Shown: positions 25,036-32,622 of the stretch, one piece after another
Layout of the letters: each line of letters opens with the position of its first letter
Position numbering within the stretch: the stretch's first letter is position 1
Assembly: GCF_016811235.1 (NCBI RefSeq)
Contig: NZ_JAFBID010000053.1
Span: 1 to 43,522 of the forward strand
Length of the DNA stretch: 43,522 bases
Reading direction: 5' to 3'
Origin: Microvirga arabica
Lineage (GTDB): Bacteria > Pseudomonadota > Alphaproteobacteria > Rhizobiales > Beijerinckiaceae
Notes under the pieces: generated by a model
What the model was told of the DNA's origin: nothing
What the model saw: only the letters and a program-made list of their open reading frames with translations
Database searches by the model: none
Translations under genes and position numbers: made by a program

Positions 25036-25812
25036 TCATCCACGCACCTGCATCCACCGCAAGGAACGCTGTTCGACCTGCCCGAGGATCATCGTCGTGG
25101 CCCAGCCTAGGATCGCAACGCTGATCATCCCGACGAGGATCATGCCGGGGTAGATATCCTGCTGCGCCACATTCAACACGCGCCCAAGGCCATAGAGTGC
25201 GCCTACGAGCTCAGCCGCGACCAGCGTGGTCCAGCTCGCCTGCAATGATAGTCTCAACCCGGTGAAGATCATGGGCAAAGCTGCCGGGATCATTACTTCG
25301 CGGATGAAACGCCAGCGCGGCGTGCCAAGCATCCGAACGGCCTCGATAACGGCGGGGTCAATGGCCTTCACCCCCGTGTAGCTGTTCACGACGGAAGGAA
25401 CGAAGGCTGCGAACCAGATCACCATTACTTTGGCCGCGTCGCCAAGGCCAAGCCAAAGAATTGCCAAGGGAATCCACGCCAGCGGCGGAATGGGGCGGAT
25501 CAAAAGAAAAATTGGATTGATCAGCGCTTCTGCTTTGGAATTCCAGCCCATCAAAAGGCCTAACGGAACGCCGATTCCGGCCGCGACCATGAATCCAAGC
25601 AGAACAAGCTTCACGCTGTGAAACGCGTGCTCATACAATGCACCATTGGCATATTCGCCAAAAGTGACTTGGCTCAGGGCATCCCATGTATCCAGAGGCG
25701 TCGGAAACCGCCCTGGCGAGATCCATCCTGTAGCCTCGGTCATCACGTACCAAATTGCTGCAATGACAGCCAAGGTCGCAAAACCGACTATGAGGCGTCG
25801 GTTGTTCGTCAC
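25036..25812 (-). CDS. ABC transporter permease (SsuC/TauC type), first
   Basis: This 258-residue permease has a BPD_transp_1 domain and the EAA-loop EAVRMLGTPRWRFIREVMIP. The GTG start at 25812 follows GGAGG by 7 bases. A longer frame to 25857 would run through the operator and is rejected. It is the first gene of the operon, 42 bases downstream of the LacI-type palindrome, so it should be induced when the regulator releases DNA. Confidence 0.92.
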   Translation of the reverse strand: MTNNRRLIVGFATLAVIAAIWYVMTEATGWISPGRFPTPLDTWDALSQVTFGEYANGALYEHAFHSVKLVLLGFMVAAGIGVPLGLLMGWNSKAEALINPIFLLIRPIPPLAWIPLAILWLGLGDAAKVMVIWFAAFVPSVVNSYTGVKAIDPAVIEAVRMLGTPRWRFIREVMIPAALPMIFTGLRLSLQASWTTLVAAELVGALYGLGRVLNVAQQDIYPGMILVGMISVAILGWATTMILGQVEQRSLRWMQVRG

Positions 25813-25853
25813 GGCACTTCCTCCAGGGCGCTGTGCTCTTTGCGGCACTTTCA

Positions 25854-25865
25854 GCAAACGTTTGC
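25854..25865. promoter_or_regulatory. LacI-type operator palindrome GCAAACGTTTGC
   Basis: A perfect 12-bp palindrome with a central CG, the hallmark of LacI/GalR-family sites. It lies in the divergent region between the ABC-dehydrogenase operon and the lacI-type gene, just downstream of the predicted operon promoter. Bound repressor would block initiation. TTTGCA half-sites near 25969 and 25989 are possible secondary contacts. Confidence 0.75.
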
Positions 25866-25890
25866 AAAGACTTTCAACTACCTGTCATTC

Positions 25891-25896
25891 TGTCAA
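25891..25896 (-). promoter_or_regulatory. Predicted -35 element (TTGACA) of the ABC-dehydrogenase operon
   Basis: On the minus strand 25896-25891 reads TTGACA. The -10 region expected at about 25874-25868 is poor (AAGTCT-like), as is common in alphaproteobacteria. The spacing would place the transcription start next to the operator at 25854-25865. Confidence 0.4.
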
Positions 25897-26001
25897 GCCC
25901 CTATGTCCGGGTTGGTATATTTTTACGATGTACCTAGTTGTTGTGGCCTGAAATGGCTTGTGATAGGTTTGCAATAATTTTCATTATGTTTGCAGCCTGT
26001 T

Positions 26002-27024
26002 ATGAAGCGAAGCAGCCGACCGAAGCTCAAAGATGTGGCCGAGAAGACAGGTGTTTCACTTGCAACAGTCTCTCGGGCCCTGACTCGTCCTAGCCTCGTG
26101 CAAGCCGAGACCCTGGAGCGGATTCAGGCGGCGGCGGCGCATTTAGGCTATGTCCCAGGCGGGGCTGCCCGCGCGCTCGTATCAGGACGCACTATGACGG
26201 TTGGCGCAATCGTCCCAACCTTGGATCATGCCATTTTCGCGCAGGCGATCCAGTCGTTGCAGCATATTCTGTTGGCAAATGGCTACCAGTTGCTGATTGC
26301 GAGCCATGAGTACTCGGCGCAGGCCGAAGCTGCAGCGACACGCTCCATGCTTATGCGAGGCGTAGATGCGCTCACTCTGGTGGGCGCCGATCACCTGGAC
26401 GAAACATGGGATCTGCTTACCTCCGCATCTGTTCCGGTGTTGATCACTTGGTCGCGCGAAGATCGCTTTCCGTCACTTTGGTTCGACAACATGCGAGCAG
26501 GCCAGATCGCAGCCGAGCATCTCATCGCCCTTGGCCATCAGCAGATCGGAGCAATTTCCGGCAGAAGGCGCTGGAATGATCGCGCGCGTTTGCGTGTCGC
26601 AGGCACACGCGCTGCTTTGGTCGACGCTGGCTTGGAGCTCCCCGAATGGCGCATCGCCGAAACAACGTTCAGCGTTGCAGGCGGACGCGCAGGAATGGCG
26701 CAACTTCTGGCAGCCGCTGCACCACCGACAGCGGTTGTGTGCGGAAATGATATCATGGCGGTTGGCGCCCTTTTCGAAGCCCAGTCGCGCGGACTGAGAG
26801 TACCGGAAGATATCTCCATTGTCGGCATCGACAACTTGGAGATTTCCGCTCACCTTTCCCCTGCTCTCACGACAGTCCATTTGCCCACGGCACAACTTGG
26901 CGCTCAGGCGGGAGAGCTTCTCATTGACGCACTGCGCGGCACAACAATGCCTGCGCAGATCGAGCTCCCGATTGAACTCGTCGTTCGCCGCTCCAGCGGT
27001 CCTGCACCTGTTAGGAGGAACTGA
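26002..27024 (+). CDS. LacI/GalR-family transcriptional regulator
   Basis: This 340-residue regulator has an N-terminal LacI helix-turn-helix, KLKDVAEKTGVSLATVSRAL, and the hinge helix segment GGAARALVSGRT. A periplasmic-binding-type sensor domain ends with VGIDNLEISAHLSPALTTV. ATG 26002 puts the helix-turn-helix at the normal distance; a TTG at 25990 would add four residues. It is divergent from the ABC-dehydrogenase operon, with an exact operator-like palindrome between them, so it most likely represses that operon until the substrate or a metabolite binds. Confidence 0.92.
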   Translation: MKRSSRPKLKDVAEKTGVSLATVSRALTRPSLVQAETLERIQAAAAHLGYVPGGAARALVSGRTMTVGAIVPTLDHAIFAQAIQSLQHILLANGYQLLIASHEYSAQAEAAATRSMLMRGVDALTLVGADHLDETWDLLTSASVPVLITWSREDRFPSLWFDNMRAGQIAAEHLIALGHQQIGAISGRRRWNDRARLRVAGTRAALVDAGLELPEWRIAETTFSVAGGRAGMAQLLAAAAPPTAVVCGNDIMAVGALFEAQSRGLRVPEDISIVGIDNLEISAHLSPALTTVHLPTAQLGAQAGELLIDALRGTTMPAQIELPIELVVRRSSGPAPVRRN

Positions 27025-27213
27025 AGCGACAACCAACTTGTTCATGCTCTCCTTCGATGTGGAGCGCGCGGGCGTGACTCATTCAGGATCGTTGCGGCAT
27101 CAGAAGGAAAGCAGACGGTAAGAATTTTCACGAACCAACAACTCTGTCGTATCATCAGACAAAAGAGGCGCGAGCTTTTGATGAAGCGCCTGTAGCTCAC
27201 GGAGGAACGCGCA

Positions 27214-28533
27214 ATGTCCCAGAACATTTCATCTGATCACGTGCATACCGAGAATGACCAATCTGCTGGCATCAGCAGACGCAGCCTCTTGAGTGGAGCC
27301 AGCATGCTTGGTTTAGGTGCGGCAGCGGGTGCTGCTGCGTCTTTGCCCGGCCCCATGAACAGCCTGGTTTCTCCTGCAGCAGCGCAAGGTGCCGCACCAT
27401 CCAGTGGGGCAGCTCAAGCCCAAGGAGGACCACAGGCGCTCGACTATCCCGGCAAGGATAAAGCACTTTCGGTTCTGGGAGAAAGGCCGCTTGTCGCTGA
27501 GACTCCCGAGCACATGCTGGATGATGACACGACGCCGATCTCGAAGTTCTTCATCCGCAACAACGGTCAGATTCCAGAGCCCACGACGGATCCTGAAGCA
27601 TGGAAACTCACGATTGACGGCGAGGTGAACAACAGACTGGAATTGACTTTGGCAGAGCTAAAGTTCCGTTTTCAGCCTAAGACTTTCCGGATGGTGCTCG
27701 AATGTGGCGGCAACGGACGCTCCTTCTTTCAGCCGCAGGCCCGGGGCAATCAATGGACCAATGGTGGCGCAGGCTGCGCTGAATGGACAGGCATTCCACT
27801 GGGGGAAGTGCTTCAAGCTGCCGGGCTGAACCAGAATGCAAAATACACGGCTCATTATGGAGCTGACCCGCATTTGTCCGGCGATCCGTCCATGGAAGCA
27901 TTGTCCCGCGGCATGCCGATTGCCAAGGCGATGGAGCCTCATAGCCTCATCGTCTACGCCATGAACGGCGAACCGCTTCCCGATATTCATGGTGGCCCCC
28001 TGCGCCTGGTCATTCCCGGCTGGCCCGGATCCCTATCACATAAATGGCTGACGCGTATTACTCTTCGAGACCGGGAACACGACGGCCAGGGGATGACAGG
28101 AACTTCCTACAGGGTGCCGAACAAACCGATGGTGCCAGGCGGCAAGGCCGACGAGAAGGATTTCCGTATTCTTGAATCCATGCCTGTAAGAAGCATCATC
28201 ACCAACCCGACCAACGGCACGAGGCTGCCCGCAGGCACGCGTGAGGTCACATTGCGCGGTGCGGCCTGGGCCGGTGATCTCACAGTATCCCGCGTTGATG
28301 TTTCAACGGATGCTGGCCAGACATGGACACAGGCGACACTCGCGCCTACCCGCAATCGCTATGACTGGAATCGGTGGACCGCCACTGCGATGCTGCCGTC
28401 CGACGGGTATTACGAGATTTGGACCCGGGCCACTGACTCGAACGGCAAGGTGCAACCTCCTGTGGCAGCAAGTTGGAACCCGCAAGGTTACGGCGGGAAT
28501 GCCATGCACCGCGTCGCCGTTCTTGTGGGTTGA
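27214..28533 (+). CDS. sorA: Sulfite dehydrogenase, molybdopterin subunit SorA
   Basis: This 439-residue protein has a Tat signal (ISRRSLLSGASMLGLG, Arg22-Arg23), a sulfite-oxidase molybdopterin domain with the molybdenum-ligating Cys164 in LECGGNGRS, and a C-terminal dimerisation domain. The motif GGPLRLVIPGWPGSLSHKWL matches SorA-type enzymes. It oxidises sulfite to sulfate in the periplasm and passes electrons to cytochrome SorB, encoded 9 bases downstream. Its place beside a sulfonate operon suggests it removes sulfite released by C-S bond cleavage. The cleaving enzyme is not in this window. Confidence 0.92.
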   Translation: MSQNISSDHVHTENDQSAGISRRSLLSGASMLGLGAAAGAAASLPGPMNSLVSPAAAQGAAPSSGAAQAQGGPQALDYPGKDKALSVLGERPLVAETPEHMLDDDTTPISKFFIRNNGQIPEPTTDPEAWKLTIDGEVNNRLELTLAELKFRFQPKTFRMVLECGGNGRSFFQPQARGNQWTNGGAGCAEWTGIPLGEVLQAAGLNQNAKYTAHYGADPHLSGDPSMEALSRGMPIAKAMEPHSLIVYAMNGEPLPDIHGGPLRLVIPGWPGSLSHKWLTRITLRDREHDGQGMTGTSYRVPNKPMVPGGKADEKDFRILESMPVRSIITNPTNGTRLPAGTREVTLRGAAWAGDLTVSRVDVSTDAGQTWTQATLAPTRNRYDWNRWTATAMLPSDGYYEIWTRATDSNGKVQPPVAASWNPQGYGGNAMHRVAVLVG

Positions 28534-28542
28534 GGGTCTTAC

Positions 28543-28914
28543 ATGGTGAACCGGATCGTGTGGCTGATGGTGATCGCTTTGACCACATCAGCCATTACCA
28601 CAAATGTATCAGCTCAAGGCCCTGCACCTGCTTTCGCGCCACGCGACGAGCAGGTTGAAGATCTTCCAGAGGGGCCCGGTCGGGACGAGACCTTTGGAAT
28701 GTGCACGGGTTGTCACGGCTACAAGCTTGTCTCAAACCAGGGAATGACACGGGACAAGTGGGACGAGACACTCACCTGGATGAGTACTCGGCATGGGATG
28801 CCTGAGATTGAGGGAGCGGACAGGGACTTGATCCTGGACTACCTGACCGCTCATCATCCCCCCAAGGCACCTGCACGCTCGGGTGGGTTCAAGAATCCAT
28901 TTGCACCGCAATAA
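28543..28914 (+). CDS. sorB: Sulfite dehydrogenase cytochrome c subunit SorB
   Basis: This 123-residue protein has a Sec signal peptide of about 24 residues and a single haem c motif CTGCH at residues 54-58. Methionines in RHGMPEIEG or nearby are candidates for the distal ligand. It accepts electrons from SorA and delivers them to the respiratory chain. The gap to sorA is only 9 bases, so they are one transcription unit. Confidence 0.9.
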   Translation: MVNRIVWLMVIALTTSAITTNVSAQGPAPAFAPRDEQVEDLPEGPGRDETFGMCTGCHGYKLVSNQGMTRDKWDETLTWMSTRHGMPEIEGADRDLILDYLTAHHPPKAPARSGGFKNPFAPQ

Positions 28915-29175
28915 TCAGGTGCCGTTCGCGGTCGAGGCTCTGGCCCCCCGGATCAGAGCTATGATCAACGGCGAGTGACGGATCAGGAGATTGGCTCAAG
29001 GTTTCAATACGGCACTAGGCTGATGAAGCCCGCATTCCTGGGTTGCATGTGAAGAGAACCTTTATTCAATGACCGCCATGGCTGCGCCTCAAGGGCATGT
29101 GCCGCAATGATCGCACATCGGCTGCCAGGGAATCGAGGCGCGCATCCTCAAGGCTCTGAAGCGGAGTCTGACACC

Positions 29176-29340
29176 GTGATCCTGGCCCGCACGAGCACCA
29201 GCGTCGAACTCGTCAAGACGGGCTTTGAGGAGCGGATCGGTATGGTGGCCCGCGACTGGTCGCTGCTCTACGGCCTCGCCACGGCCGTGATTGCGATCTT
29301 CTTCGGCTGGCTCGCCAATGTCATCTTCCGGCGCGATTGA
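29176..29340 (+). CDS. Small single-pass membrane protein, unknown function
   Basis: This 54-residue protein starts at GTG 29176, with GGAG 9 bases upstream. Residues about 29-47 (LLYGLATAVIAIFFGWLANV) form one membrane helix, followed by a short positively charged end, IFRRD. The preceding TSVELVKTGFEERIG is amphipathic. An ATG at 29107 would add 23 residues with no ribosome site. The GC-rich codon pattern supports real coding. No family is recognised. Confidence 0.5.
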   Translation: MILARTSTSVELVKTGFEERIGMVARDWSLLYGLATAVIAIFFGWLANVIFRRD

Positions 29341-29412
29341 ACGGACGAACGGAACGAGTCCAACTGTGGGCCGCAGACATTATGTTGGGACCAGCATAAG
29401 ATCTGTGGCACG

Positions 29413-29541
29413 GTCAACTTAACGCTTTTAACTGCTCTTACCGGCGTTTAGTCCCGCAGCGTGCCACGACCATTTAACAGCATGGCCCATCGAGGAGTAG
29501 CTGAGTACAGCGGAAAGCGGCCCTCACTCAGTTAAGTTGAC
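29413..29541. repeat. Widely spaced 11-bp inverted repeat
   Basis: GTCAACTTAAC at 29413-29423 and its exact complement GTTAAGTTGAC at 29531-29541 bracket 107 bases without a gene. A second palindrome pair, GTGGCACG 29405-29412 and CGTGCCAC 29460-29467, overlaps the left part. This could be a small non-autonomous element, a recombination site or a pair of regulator sites. Confidence 0.6.
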
Positions 29542-29584
29542 AGTCCTTTACATATCGCCAATTCGGCAGTGAAAACTCTCCAGC

Positions 29585-29779
29585 TTAGTAAAGAGGCAGG
29601 CTTTTCAGGAAGTCGATCCAGTTCTTGCCTCCCCTTGTTTTGACGGCATCGTCCGGCAAGGGTTCTGATTGCAGTTGTGCCTCATCTTTCTTGTCGGAGC
29701 GGCCCAAGTCTGGAGAATCTCCGGCCTTGTGGAGGGCGCGCGCACGTCCACGATGTGGATCATTGTCATTCTTGGTCAA
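29585..29779 (-). CDS. Small hydrophilic protein, unknown function
   Basis: This 64-residue frame opens at TTG 29779, with a good GGAGGG 7 bases upstream. It is rich in Asp, Lys and Arg (NDPHRGRARALHKAGD, LGRSDKKDEAQLQ) and ends GGKNWIDFLKSLPLY. No domain is recognised and it has no signal or membrane segment. Support is limited to the ribosome site and composition. Confidence 0.35.
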   Translation of the reverse strand: MTKNDNDPHRGRARALHKAGDSPDLGRSDKKDEAQLQSEPLPDDAVKTRGGKNWIDFLKSLPLY

Positions 29780-29960
29780 ACTCCGACCCTCCAAGCATAT
29801 GCCTTAGCGCCACAAGATCTTGTTCTTGTCCACTGCTGCAAAAAATAGTTGCTGCTGCGGTGCAGTATTGATGTTGCGGTGCAACCAACGTCTCAGACTT
29901 TGTTTGCACAGGTCCCTCACAAGGTAAGTTTAATGAGATCTATTGAAAAGTAAAATCAAA

Positions 29961-30143
29961 ATGGTAACTTTGACGATCTGGGAGAGGGATGATGGTCCCG
30001 GGCGGAACAAGTGTTTGATGCCGCACCGCCCATGTTACGAAGCCCACGCCGAGTGCCTGATTGCCCAAATTGAAGTCCTTGTTAGGAATCCGGAGTTTCT
30101 CGCTAGAGGACCTCAGCTCAGGTGCCGCTCGGTGGCCATCTAA
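29961..30143 (+). CDS. Possible small protein in AT-rich DNA
   Basis: This 60-residue frame begins MVTLTIWERDDGPGRNKCL, has four Cys residues and ends with RGPQLRCRSVAI. There is no convincing ribosome site; a TTG at 29943 would add six residues. The upstream 100 bases are unusually AT-rich for the window. It may be unexpressed. Confidence 0.2.
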   Translation: MVTLTIWERDDGPGRNKCLMPHRPCYEAHAECLIAQIEVLVRNPEFLARGPQLRCRSVAI

Positions 30144-30173
30144 GGCAATGGTTTGTAGTAGAGGTGGTCAAAT

Positions 30174-30560
30174 ATGTTGTTGAGGCTGCTTTGTCGAAGA
30201 GATGACCGCAAGTTCCTGTCGGCGGACGCACATTCAGCTGCTTGCGCGCTTCAACAAACAATTGAGAAACTGGAAGCGATCGACCCCCAAGAGGTCGAGG
30301 GCCGGTATGATCCAGCCGTGCAGTATGCAAGCAAAGTGGTCCGCCGCTCTCTAGTTTCAGTTTTTGGCTACGGATCGCCAACCTACAGGCGCTACGAAGA
30401 GGCAATTCGCCTGGATCGAATGCCATGTATGTACGGCGAAGCAGTTCCGGTCGACATCGTCCAGGAGCAATTTATTGAAGACCGTGCCGTCTCGATAGCA
30501 ATCTTGAGGCAGGCTGTGGCAGAGCTCAGGGCGAGAGCGGGAATCTTGCCGGAATCCTAG
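30174..30560 (+). CDS. Hypothetical helical protein
   Basis: This 128-residue frame starts at ATG 30174, with GAGG 9 bases upstream. It appears mainly helical, with ALQQTIEKLEAID, SPTYRRYEEAIRLD and SIAILRQAVAELRARAG. No membrane segment or catalytic motif is seen. Its stop overlaps the end of the convergent nitroreductase gene by 4 bases. It is unrecognised. The Arg- and Glu-rich helices might form a bundle or coiled coil. Confidence 0.55.
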   Translation: MLLRLLCRRDDRKFLSADAHSAACALQQTIEKLEAIDPQEVEGRYDPAVQYASKVVRRSLVSVFGYGSPTYRRYEEAIRLDRMPCMYGEAVPVDIVQEQFIEDRAVSIAILRQAVAELRARAGILPES

Positions 30561-31465
30561 TCAAGGCAGAAGCCTTTCGACCTGACGTACTCGCCAAAGT
30601 CAGCGCGGTGCTTTCCTGCATATTGGCGGGTTTTGTCTTCTACCCAACCGTACGAGGAGGAAACTCCCCATTGGCCAATCGCGCGTTGGGCGCCATAAAC
30701 CTGCATCTTTTGCCCACGATCATTGTATTGCATGAGCAGCTCTTCAAGATCGTTCTCCGAGTATCGGTTGTGGTGCACCGTCATCCTGAGCGGCAGACGG
30801 GGAACAATACGTCCTGTTTTTCCCGGCCAGCCGAGGCATACCCCTGCAAATGGGATGACACGCTCAGGCAAACCCAACAAATCGCTGATAGCCGATGCAT
30901 GGTTGCGTATCTCGCTGATTGGACATGTGCCCAAACCCAGGCTTTCCGCGGCTTGGAGGAAGTAAGCCAGAGCGATCGCCGCATCACCTGTCGCATTGAA
31001 GAAGAGATCAAGGTGATTGTTCGGGAAGGGCCTGCCCTGAAGGGCCGCTGCCCTCGGCAGGCGGTTCGCGTTCAAGCAGAAAACCAAGAAAGCGGGAGCC
31101 TGCCGTACCCAGGGCATGTGCTTGACGAGTTCCGCAATTTGGGTGCGCAATCCAGGATCCTGCACGACGATGATGTCGCGTTGCTGCAGGTCGCTCTTGG
31201 ACGGCGAGCACATAGCACATGCGCATAACAGACGGATCAGTTCCGGGTCGACAATGCGATCCAAATAGTCCCGACACACACCATGAAAGGCAAACGGAGC
31301 GAGAGACTCAACCCTGTCGGACGCGACTGGCACTTCCACATCCTCATCAAAGCGCTCCTTGAGGGCCGCTTTGATGAGTTCGGCGTTCATGACCGAGCGG
31401 CCTTCCAGCAATTTTCTGGCAGGGAGCCGCTTCCTGGTCCGGCGGGATTCTCCAGGCTCTCTCAT
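30557..31465 (-). CDS. Nitroreductase-family FMN oxidoreductase
   Basis: The nitroreductase fold is seen in CAMCSPSKSDLQQRDIIVV (FMN-binding start), NATGDAAIALAYFLQAAESLGLGTCPI and VIPFAGVCLGWPGK. ATG 31465 has AAGGA about 5 bases before it and gives 302 residues. ATG 31390 (MNAELIKAAL) gives 277 residues and is a fair alternative, because the first 25 residues are not typical of the family. Members reduce nitro groups, quinones or flavins, or dehydrogenate small substrates. It is the last gene of the minus-strand Bug-TPP group. The substrate is unknown. Confidence 0.85.
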   Translation of the reverse strand: MREPGESRRTRKRLPARKLLEGRSVMNAELIKAALKERFDEDVEVPVASDRVESLAPFAFHGVCRDYLDRIVDPELIRLLCACAMCSPSKSDLQQRDIIVVQDPGLRTQIAELVKHMPWVRQAPAFLVFCLNANRLPRAAALQGRPFPNNHLDLFFNATGDAAIALAYFLQAAESLGLGTCPISEIRNHASAISDLLGLPERVIPFAGVCLGWPGKTGRIVPRLPLRMTVHHNRYSENDLEELLMQYNDRGQKMQVYGAQRAIGQWGVSSSYGWVEDKTRQYAGKHRADFGEYVRSKGFCLD

Positions 31466-31573
31466 GAACATCCTTCTGGATCACGGCCTCGCTCTCATGC
31501 GCCATTGTCCGGTAGGAGCCGTGGATAGAAGATAGATTCGCTACCCACGGCTTTCCCGATCAAAGATGGCCCA

Positions 31574-32554
31574 TCATTCCGCCTTGATGCCGGCCTTTTC
31601 GACAACGGGGCCCCATTTTTCGAGCTCGGATTTGATGAACCCTCCGAACTCGTCAGCCTTGATGCTGCTGGGAACAGCGCTCAGTTTGCGCAACTGGGAC
31701 TGAACCTCCGGATCCTGGCTGATCGTATACATCTCCGATGTGAGCTTACCGGCAAGCTCATCCGGCAGACCTGCAGGAGCAACGAGACCAAACCATGTCA
31801 GAGCCTCGAACTGCGGAATGGTTTCGGAAACGGTCGGAACTCCCGGAAGATCATCCAGGCGCTTGAGCGAACTGACCGCCAATGGCCGCACGCTACCTGC
31901 GAGCGACTGGGGGACAGCACTAGCTGCGTTGTCACAGGCGATCTTGACGTGACCTGCCATGACGTCTTGGATCACTTGGCCGGAAGAGCGATAAGCGACA
32001 TGGGCCATCTTCGTGCCGGTCTGGGACATGAAGAGTTCCATGCATAGGTGAAGGGATGTTCCGACCCCTGAGCTGGCAAACGTCTCCTTGCCCGGGTTTT
32101 CCTTCAGGTAATTGATCAGTTCCGGCACCGTTTTGACGGGAAGGGAGGGATGAACCACCAGCACATTCGGCTGGGTGGCCATCAGCATTAGGGGTTTCAG
32201 GTCCTTGACAGGATCGAAGGGCATTTTGCCCTTGTAGATATGCGGGTTGATCGCAATCGTTACAGACGCGACACCAATCGTATGCCCGTCTGGAGCAGCC
32301 TTGGCTGTTCCATTGACGCCGATATTACCGCCTGCACCCACACGGTTCTCGATGATAAACTGCTGGCCGAACTTTTTCGAAAGGCGGTCGGCGTAGATCC
32401 TTCCGATCACGTCTGCTGTTCCGCCTGCGGCAAAGGGAACGATGATGGTCACGGGTCTGCTTGGGTAGGTGTCCGCCATCGCTCCGGGTGACGTCAAGAG
32501 AGCCCCTGCGACCATGGCCGCAGGGGCAAGTTTGTGCAATAGCAACTTTCTCAT
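31574..32554 (-). CDS. Bug/TctC-family periplasmic receptor (second)
   Basis: This 326-residue tripartite tricarboxylate-transporter receptor has a signal peptide ending near residue 27 (PGAMADT). YPSRPVTIIVPFAAGGTADVIGR follows, with the PFAAGG loop that binds carboxylates, then the C-terminal GLVAPAGLPDELAGKL. GGGAGAGGA lies before ATG 32554. It shares layout with the Bug protein at 34350-35318 but differs clearly in sequence, so the two probably recognise different ligands. A membrane partner (tctB) begins at 43204. Confidence 0.92.
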   Translation of the reverse strand: MRKLLLHKLAPAAMVAGALLTSPGAMADTYPSRPVTIIVPFAAGGTADVIGRIYADRLSKKFGQQFIIENRVGAGGNIGVNGTAKAAPDGHTIGVASVTIAINPHIYKGKMPFDPVKDLKPLMLMATQPNVLVVHPSLPVKTVPELINYLKENPGKETFASSGVGTSLHLCMELFMSQTGTKMAHVAYRSSGQVIQDVMAGHVKIACDNAASAVPQSLAGSVRPLAVSSLKRLDDLPGVPTVSETIPQFEALTWFGLVAPAGLPDELAGKLTSEMYTISQDPEVQSQLRKLSAVPSSIKADEFGGFIKSELEKWGPVVEKAGIKAE

Positions 32555-32622
32555 CGTATCCTCTCCCTTTGATAGGGCCCTTCTTGACGAGGGCTCACAG
32601 ATCCTAAACCTTGCGTGGTCGA

